From Verrucomicrobiales bacterium (GTDB lineage Bacteria > Verrucomicrobiota > Verrucomicrobiia > Verrucomicrobiales > V1-33), in assembly GCA_023253495.1 (NCBI GenBank), contig JALRGF010000652.1, positions 1 through 12,955 of the forward strand: 12,955 bases of DNA, read 5' to 3'. Positions 8,653 through 12,955 of the stretch are shown here, piece by piece; position 1 is the first letter of the stretch; every line of letters starts with the position of its first letter. The translations under genes and the position numbers were made by a program. Below the pieces are notes generated by a model that saw only the letters and a program-made list of their open reading frames with translations, made no database searches and was not told the DNA's origin.

Positions 8653-10589
8653 ACGCGCGCCTTCCGCGGCTGACCCGGGGCACGGCGATCACGATCGCAG
8701 TTCTCCTGGCGGTGGCGGCCGCGTGCTTTGTGTATGCCGACCGGGCCGCGCCCGGCCGCAAGGCGGAGGAGCGTGTGGATGAGTGGAGCGGGAGCAAGCC
8801 GCCGCACTGGCGGACCGTCACCCGTGTCTGGCTGCCGCGCGCCGCCTTTCTCAACGGCTGGCTGGCGCTGGCTGCGGCTGCGGTCGTGCCGTGGGCGCGC
8901 CGGCCGCTGGACGGTCCGGTCAGTCCCGAGCGCGGGCCGGAACCGTCTGGCGGCGGGGCGGGAAGTCCGCTGGCGGAGGCACCGCGGGTGCGGCGGATCG
9001 GGTGGGCCGCCATGGCTGTGGTGGCCGGACTCTCGGCGTGGTCGAACGCGCCGCGGCTCGGCCAGAGCCTCTGGGGTGACGAGGCGCGCACGCTGCGGGA
9101 GTTTATTGTCGGCCAGTATCATGCCGGCGACGATGGCCGTCTGACTTTTGACGAGGCGACCTGGGGCGATGCCTTCTTCAATTTCCGGACACCGAACAAC
9201 CATGTGTTGTTCAGCGTGGTGTCGCGGGTCTCGCACTGTCTCCTGGCGCGTCCGTCGGCGGACCCGGGCGCCGCTTATTTTTCCGAATGGGCGATGCGGC
9301 TGCCGGCGTGGCTGGCGGGCATCGGGGCGGTGTTCAGTGTGGCCGGCCTGGGGGCGGTATTTGGGTGGCGGCGGGCCGGCTGGGTGGCGGCGGTGCTGCT
9401 CGTGCTGCACCCGGGATTCGTGCGGTATGCCGCCGAGGCGCGCGGCTACGCATTTCTGCTCGCCCTCGGCCCGCTGCTGGTGATCGCGCTCGCACGGGCG
9501 GTGCAGACCGGCCGCTGGCGGTGGTGGTCGCTGGCAGCCGTGCTTGATTTCGCGCTCGTGTACACCTGGCCGCTCAGCCTGCATGCGGTGGCCGTGGCCA
9601 ATCTGGGAGCGGTGGCCGCGGTTGTGTGCGGTCGCCGGTGGGCCGGGCGCGACCGGGTCACGCTGCTCCTGCGATGCGGGCTCACCGCGCTGGCAGCCGG
9701 AGCGCTGTGGTGGCAGCTTTTTGCGCCCAACCTGATCCAGCTGCACTTCTGGATGCGGGGGGCGAGCGCGCGCGGGTTGCCGGGCGACGGCGGATGGATT
9801 GATGCGCTCGGCACGATGCTGACCGGCCGCGTCTGGCACGACGCGGATGCCACCAACCCGCTGCTCACGCCGTGGGTCCGGACGTGGCAGGAGCATCCGT
9901 GGGCGGTCGGGCTCGCCGGGGTACTTGTCGCCGCAGCGCTGGCGGCCGGGGCGGTGGCGGTCTGGCGGCGCACTCCGCTTTTCCGCTGGTGGCTGCCGGC
10001 CGTCCTCGTCCCTCCCGCCGTGATCCTCATCCAGGCCGCGATCAGCGGCAGCGTGCTCTACCCATGGTATCTGATGGCGGCCGTGCCCGGAGTCGTGCTG
10101 CTCATGGCCATCGGCGTGGACACCGCCGCGGCCCGCCTGACCGCCTCCCCCGCCGGCCGCAGCGCGCTCACCGCCGCCGCCGTGAGCGGCTTCGCCCTGA
10201 CGGGCACCGAAGCCCGCGCCCACCTCCGCCAGCACCCGATCGAACCGAACCGCGAAGCGTCTTGGCGCATCCAGCCGGTCATCAACCCGCGCCACCCGGA
10301 ATACCACCGCCACGTGCTCACCGCCGGTTTCCTCATGCGCAACACCATTTACGACCCCGGCGTGCGCGAATTCGAGAACGTCACCCAGTTGCGCCAGCTG
10401 ATGGACGAAGCCGCCGGCTCGGGGCGCGATTTCATCGTCATCTTCGGACAACGCGAACTCGCCCGCCAGTCGTTCCCGGAAATCATGGCTCTGCTCGACA
10501 ACCCCGCCGTCTTCGAGCCGGTCGCCACCCTCTTCGGCCAGGAAGCGTACTGCACCCGCCACATCGTCCGCCACCCGCCCCCTCCCTGA
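8649..10589 (+). CDS. GT-C-type multi-pass membrane glycosyltransferase (PMT/GT39-like)
   Basis: A 646-aa inner-membrane protein with about ten hydrophobic segments, near 11-30, 66-81, 116-131, 215-238, 243-257, 266-284, 293-325, 337-356, 418-438 and 449-491. After the third segment comes LGQSLWGDEARTL (137-149). The D144-E145 pair in the first large extracytoplasmic loop is where GT-C enzymes place their catalytic acid. HPGFVRYAAEARGYAFLLAL (254-273) is the block typical of dolichyl/undecaprenyl-phosphate-sugar-dependent transferases. The C-terminal 520-640 is a soluble, non-transmembrane domain without a motif I recognise. The expected role is moving a sugar from a polyprenyl-phosphate carrier to a lipid, glycan or protein outside the membrane; donor and acceptor are unknown. 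The ATG at 8649 overlaps the pyrG stop by 4 bp, implying coupled translation. The same frame is open further upstream inside pyrG, but that stretch is not membrane-like. Confidence 0.8.
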
Positions 10590-10625
10590 AACGCGTGGTC
10601 TCCCGCAGAGCCCGGCCATCGCAAG

Positions 10626-10729
10626 AAGGTACCTCGCTGAGACGCTGAGGCGCAGAGGAGAAGGACCCCGCTGAGACGCTGAGGTGCAGGGGAGAAGGTA
10701 CCCCGCTGAGACGCTGAGGCGCAGAGGGG
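10626..10729 (+). repeat. Three tandem units of a 34-35 bp repeat with 8-bp internal period
   Basis: The units are 10626-10660, 10661-10694 and 10695-10729. Each starts AAGG(T)ACC and carries CGCTGAGA, CGCTGAGG and C/TGCAGAGG or a close variant in succession, so there is an 8-bp period inside the 35-bp period. The second unit lacks one base near its start and differs at a few positions. The units abut, with no unique spacers. Confidence 0.9.
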
Positions 10730-10776
10730 GGAACATCCTGAAAACCCAAAACTTCGGAATCTTACCCCCTCCGCGT
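10719..10776. terminator. Hairpin joining the two repeat arrays, candidate bidirectional terminator
   Basis: The end of the left array, GCGCAGAGGGGG (10719-10730), pairs with CCCCCTCCGCGT (10765-10776): ten Watson-Crick pairs, one G-U and one A-C mismatch over 12 positions, around a 34-nt loop. It lies between two convergent genes, where transcripts from both sides must end. No T-run follows on either strand, so it would not be a textbook intrinsic terminator; the role is inferred. Confidence 0.4.
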
Positions 10777-10836
10777 GCCCCGCGCCTCCGCGGGAACCCC
10801 CCGTCCCTCTCCGCGTGCCCCGCGCCTCCGCGGGAA
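10769..10836 (-). repeat. Two 28-bp identical GC-rich repeats, period 40, inverted relative to the left array
   Basis: Bases 10769-10796 and 10809-10836 are identical over 28 positions. Each copy contains CCCGCG-CCTC-CGCGGG (10779-10794 and 10819-10834), a 6-bp all-GC stem with a four-base loop. On the minus strand the units read CGCGGAGG, CGCGGGGC and CGCGGAG in succession, the same 8-bp style as the left array. Confidence 0.88.
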
Positions 10837-10867
10837 ACCCCCGCGTCACCGCACCCTCCGCGTCTCC

Positions 10868-12475
10868 TCAAGCAGTGACGGCCGCGCGCGCGTCGAGGGC
10901 GCCGGTTTTTTCCATGAAATAGTCGTATCCGCCGGCGTACGGGGTGACGGTGCCATTGTTGATGTGGAGCACCTTGGTGGCCACGGAGCGGATGAAGTGC
11001 ACGTCGTGGCTGATGAAGACGAGCGTTCCCTCGTATTTGAGCAGCGCCTGGGTCAGGCCCTCGATGCTGTGAATGTCGAGGTGGGTGGTCGGTTCGTCCA
11101 TGAGCAGGAGGTTTGGCGGGTCGACGAGGAATTTGACGAGGTTGAGCCGGCTTTTTTCGCCACCGGAAAGCACTTTGCATTTTTTGAAGACGTCCTCGCG
11201 GCGGAAGAGGAAGCTGCCGAGAATGGCGCGGGCGTCGTCTTCGCGCAGAGTCGGGCAGACGCGCATGACCTCCTCGACCACGGTGCATTCGGGTTCGAGG
11301 GTGGCGCTGCGGTGCTGGCTGAAATAGCCGAGCTTCAGCTGCGAGCCGAGCTTGCGCTCGCCTTTCTGGAACGGGATTTCACCGGCCAGCAGTTTGAGCA
11401 GTGTCGATTTCCCCGCGCCATTCGGACCGACGAGCACGGTGCGCTCGCCGCGCTGGACGTCGAGGTCGAGGCCTCGGTAGATCCAGCGTTCGTCGATGTA
11501 CGCCTGGTACACGCCTTCCAGCGCGATGACCCGCTGCCCGCTGCGTGGCGGCTGGGGAAAGTTGAACCGGAAGACGCGGCGCGGGGGCTTTGGTTTTTCC
11601 AGCCGCACGATTTTGTCGAGCGCTTTCTGCCGGCTTTGCGCCTGGGCCGCCTTGGACGACACCGAACGGAAGCGGTCGATGAATTCCTCAAGGTCCTCGA
11701 TTTCTTTCTGCTGGTTCTTGTAGGCGGCCAGGGCGCGTTCGTAGTTCGCCTCCTTCTGTTCGAGGTACGACGTGTAATTGCCGGTGTAGTGGAGCAGCTT
11801 GCCGTCGTCGATTTCGTAGATCGTCTCGACCAGGCCGTCCATGAAGTCGCGGTCGTGCGAGATCATGAGCAGGGCACCCGGGTAATTTTTGAGGTACTGC
11901 TGGAACCAGAGAAGCGAGATCAGATCGAGGTGGTTGGTCGGTTCGTCGAGCAGGAGCAGGTCAGGCTCGAGCACGAGCAGGTGTGAAAGGTGGGCGCGCA
12001 TGACCCAGCCGCCGCTGAGCTCGCGGGCCGGCCGCAGCCAGTCTTCCTCCTTGAATCCCAGGCCACGAAGCATTTTTTTCGCCTTGGCCTCGACCTCCGG
12101 GTGGTGCAGCGCTTCGAATTTCGCCTGGGCTTCGAAATAGGCCGGCTCGTGGGTGGTGCCGGCCTTTTCGTGTCCGCGCAGGATCGTCTCGAGTTCGTGC
12201 AGTCCGGCGCCGCGACCCGCGGCGATGTCGAGGGCGGTTTCGTCGCCGACCGCCTCGCCTTCCTGCGGCAGGTAGCCGAGGGTGGTGTATTCGTCGCGCT
12301 CAATGGTGCCGGCGTCCGGGGTGTCGCGACCGAGGATGAGCGAGAACAAGGTGGTTTTGCCCGCACCGTTCGGACCGACCAGCGCCACGCGCTCGGCGTA
12401 GTTGATCGTCATGTCCGCGCCGGTGAACAGCACGCGGTTGTTGAAGCTCTTGGCGAGTTTGCGGATGGTGAGCAT
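10868..12475 (-). CDS. ABC-F family ATPase, YheS-like
   Basis: A 535-aa soluble protein with two ABC cassettes and no membrane segments, hence an ABC-F ATPase; family members act on the ribosome (translation rescue or antibiotic protection). Cassette 1 has Walker A GPNGAGKTT (34-42), signature LSGGW (153-157), Walker B LLLLDEPTNHLD (173-184) and switch H207. The charged helical linker (about 240-300, from EQKEANYERALAAYKNQQKE) holds RSVSSKAAQAQSRQKALDK, the P-site tRNA interaction region. Cassette 2 has GPNGAGKST (350-358), LSGGEKSRL (436-444), LLLMDEPTTHLD (456-467) and H490. LSGGWVMRAHL and the linker recall E. coli YheS, but YheS is about 100 residues longer; here the protein ends soon after cassette 2. 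The second Walker B has TTHLD in place of TNHLD. The ATG at 12475 is preceded by no Shine-Dalgarno. Its stop is a few bases from a repeat copy. The specific role is unknown. Confidence 0.94.
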   Translation of the reverse strand: MLTIRKLAKSFNNRVLFTGADMTINYAERVALVGPNGAGKTTLFSLILGRDTPDAGTIERDEYTTLGYLPQEGEAVGDETALDIAAGRGAGLHELETILRGHEKAGTTHEPAYFEAQAKFEALHHPEVEAKAKKMLRGLGFKEEDWLRPARELSGGWVMRAHLSHLLVLEPDLLLLDEPTNHLDLISLLWFQQYLKNYPGALLMISHDRDFMDGLVETIYEIDDGKLLHYTGNYTSYLEQKEANYERALAAYKNQQKEIEDLEEFIDRFRSVSSKAAQAQSRQKALDKIVRLEKPKPPRRVFRFNFPQPPRSGQRVIALEGVYQAYIDERWIYRGLDLDVQRGERTVLVGPNGAGKSTLLKLLAGEIPFQKGERKLGSQLKLGYFSQHRSATLEPECTVVEEVMRVCPTLREDDARAILGSFLFRREDVFKKCKVLSGGEKSRLNLVKFLVDPPNLLLMDEPTTHLDIHSIEGLTQALLKYEGTLVFISHDVHFIRSVATKVLHINNGTVTPYAGGYDYFMEKTGALDARAAVTA

Positions 12476-12654
12476 GGCGGAACGGGCACCCTAGCACAGA
12501 TCGCACCCACCAACCGGGAAATTACGCCGGCACCCGGACGCATGCGCCCCGCCCCGCGCCCGCCACCGCGCGCCGGTCAGCCACCGGTTGCCCGTACGTC
12601 CGCATGCCGCATCGTGCCGGCGATGGTCGACTTTTATTTATCCCACATCCGCCT
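12476..12654. promoter_or_regulatory. Divergent intergenic region between the ABC-F gene and lpxB
   Basis: This 179-bp stretch has no supported gene and must hold two outward promoters. Toward the ABC-F gene, TTGGTG (minus strand of 12508-12513) and TGCTAGGGT (minus strand of 12488-12496, TAGGGT as an extended -10) are a weak candidate; the 14-bp spacing is short, and the RNA would start about 6 bases before the ATG. Toward lpxB, the only AT-rich patch is CTTTTATTTATC (12631-12642), possibly a -10 area, with no convincing -35. Confidence 0.3.
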
Positions 12655-12955
12655 GTGAACCGCCTTTTTGTCATCGCCGGGGAAATCAGTGGCGACACCC
12701 ACGGCGCCGGCGTGGTCGCCGCCTTGCGCGCCCGCCACCCGCAGCTTGAGGTTCACGGCCTCGGCGGACCGAAACTGCGTGCGCTGGCCGGCGACACCCT
12801 GGACGACTGGGTGGCCGACGCCGCCGTGCTCGGTGCCTGGGAGGTCATCCGGCACTACGGCTATTTCCGGAGGATGTTCCACCGGACGCTGCGCCGCATC
12901 GAAACGCTGCGGCCGGATGCCGTCGTGTTCATCGATTACCCGGGGTTCAACCTGC
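12655..12955 (+). CDS. lpxB: Lipid-A-disaccharide synthase, N-terminal part only
   Basis: LpxB (GT19) joins lipid X and UDP-2,3-diacylglucosamine to form the lipid A disaccharide on the inner face of the inner membrane. The first 100 residues are visible: RLFVIAGEISGDTHGAG (3-19), VHGLGGPKLRA (33-43), ADAAVLGAWEVIRHY (54-68) and RPDAVVFIDYPGFNL (86-100), which follow LpxB blocks in order. The gene runs off the right edge. The start is GTG at 12655; no ATG fits this frame just upstream, and the N-terminus then opens directly on the first beta strand. No Shine-Dalgarno is visible. Its presence indicates a Gram-negative outer membrane with lipid A. It is divergent from the ABC-F gene. Confidence 0.92.
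   Translation, partial: MNRLFVIAGEISGDTHGAGVVAALRARHPQLEVHGLGGPKLRALAGDTLDDWVADAAVLGAWEVIRHYGYFRRMFHRTLRRIETLRPDAVVFIDYPGFNL

Larger units (their letters stand above)
10590..10867. repeat. 278-bp repeat-filled gap between two convergent genes
   Basis: No coding region is supported. From left to right the gap holds a short unique stretch, three tandem 34-35 bp units (10626-10729), a 34-nt AT-richer spacer (10731-10764, 13 of 34 bases G or C), and two copies of a GC-rich unit in the opposite sense (10769-10836). A shorter copy, CTCCGCGT (10856-10863), lies almost against the stop codon of the ABC-F gene. Both arrays are built on an 8-bp core close to CGCTGAGG, read on the plus strand at left and on the minus strand at right. 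Confidence 0.8.

Noticed and set aside
10626..10729. Possible small CRISPR array
   Set aside because: The three units abut directly with no unique spacers of constant length, and no cas gene is in the window.

Overview
The window is GC-rich DNA (about two-thirds G+C by eye, not counted) from a Gram-negative bacterium. The lpxB start at the right edge implies a lipid A outer membrane. The base composition, a long-form trehalose-6-phosphate synthase, CHASE3 sensor kinases, the lack of visible Shine-Dalgarno sequences and the intergenic repeat style would fit Verrucomicrobiota such as Opitutaceae. That placement is inference from general familiarity, not from a search.

Layout. (1) 1-3043, minus strand: a stress/trehalose operon read right to left, with a UspA-type universal stress protein, a cytoplasmic GH37 trehalase and a GT20 trehalose-6-phosphate synthase cut by the left edge. 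(2) 3044-3225: a 182-bp gap with a GC-rich hairpin. (3) 3226-6095, minus strand: a two-gene signalling operon, a CHASE3 membrane histidine kinase overlapping by 4 bp (ATGA) a receiver-histidine kinase protein. (4) 6096-6261: a divergent control region with a perfect 8-3-8 palindrome plus T6, nested in a 10-bp inverted repeat. (5) 6262-10589, plus strand: a NarL/FixJ-type response regulator, CTP synthase (pyrG) 30 bp later, then a GT-C-type membrane glycosyltransferase overlapping pyrG by 4 bp. (6) 10590-10867: a gap between convergent genes filled by two repeat arrays of one 8-bp-periodic family in opposite orientation, around a 34-nt AT-richer spacer. (7) 10868-12475, minus strand: an ABC-F ATPase of YheS-like type. 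(8) 12476-12654: a divergent intergenic region. (9) 12655 to the right edge, plus strand: lpxB, partial.

Working together. The two kinases and the divergent regulator look like one multistep signalling cassette: membrane sensor, receiver-kinase intermediate and DNA-binding output. Its targets are unknown. The adjacent usp-trehalase-otsA operon, on the same strand as the kinases, is a natural candidate because trehalose turnover is a usual osmotic or stress output, but nothing in the sequence proves the link. pyrG, the membrane glycosyltransferase and lpxB share an envelope or nucleotide-sugar flavour.

Most of the window is ordinary core and regulatory gene content. The least explained parts are the inverted repeat arrays at 10626-10867, the palindrome at 6195-6218 and the histidine-less HPt-like tail of the CHASE3 kinase. 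I saw no tRNA, rRNA, CRISPR array, transposase, integrase or phage gene.
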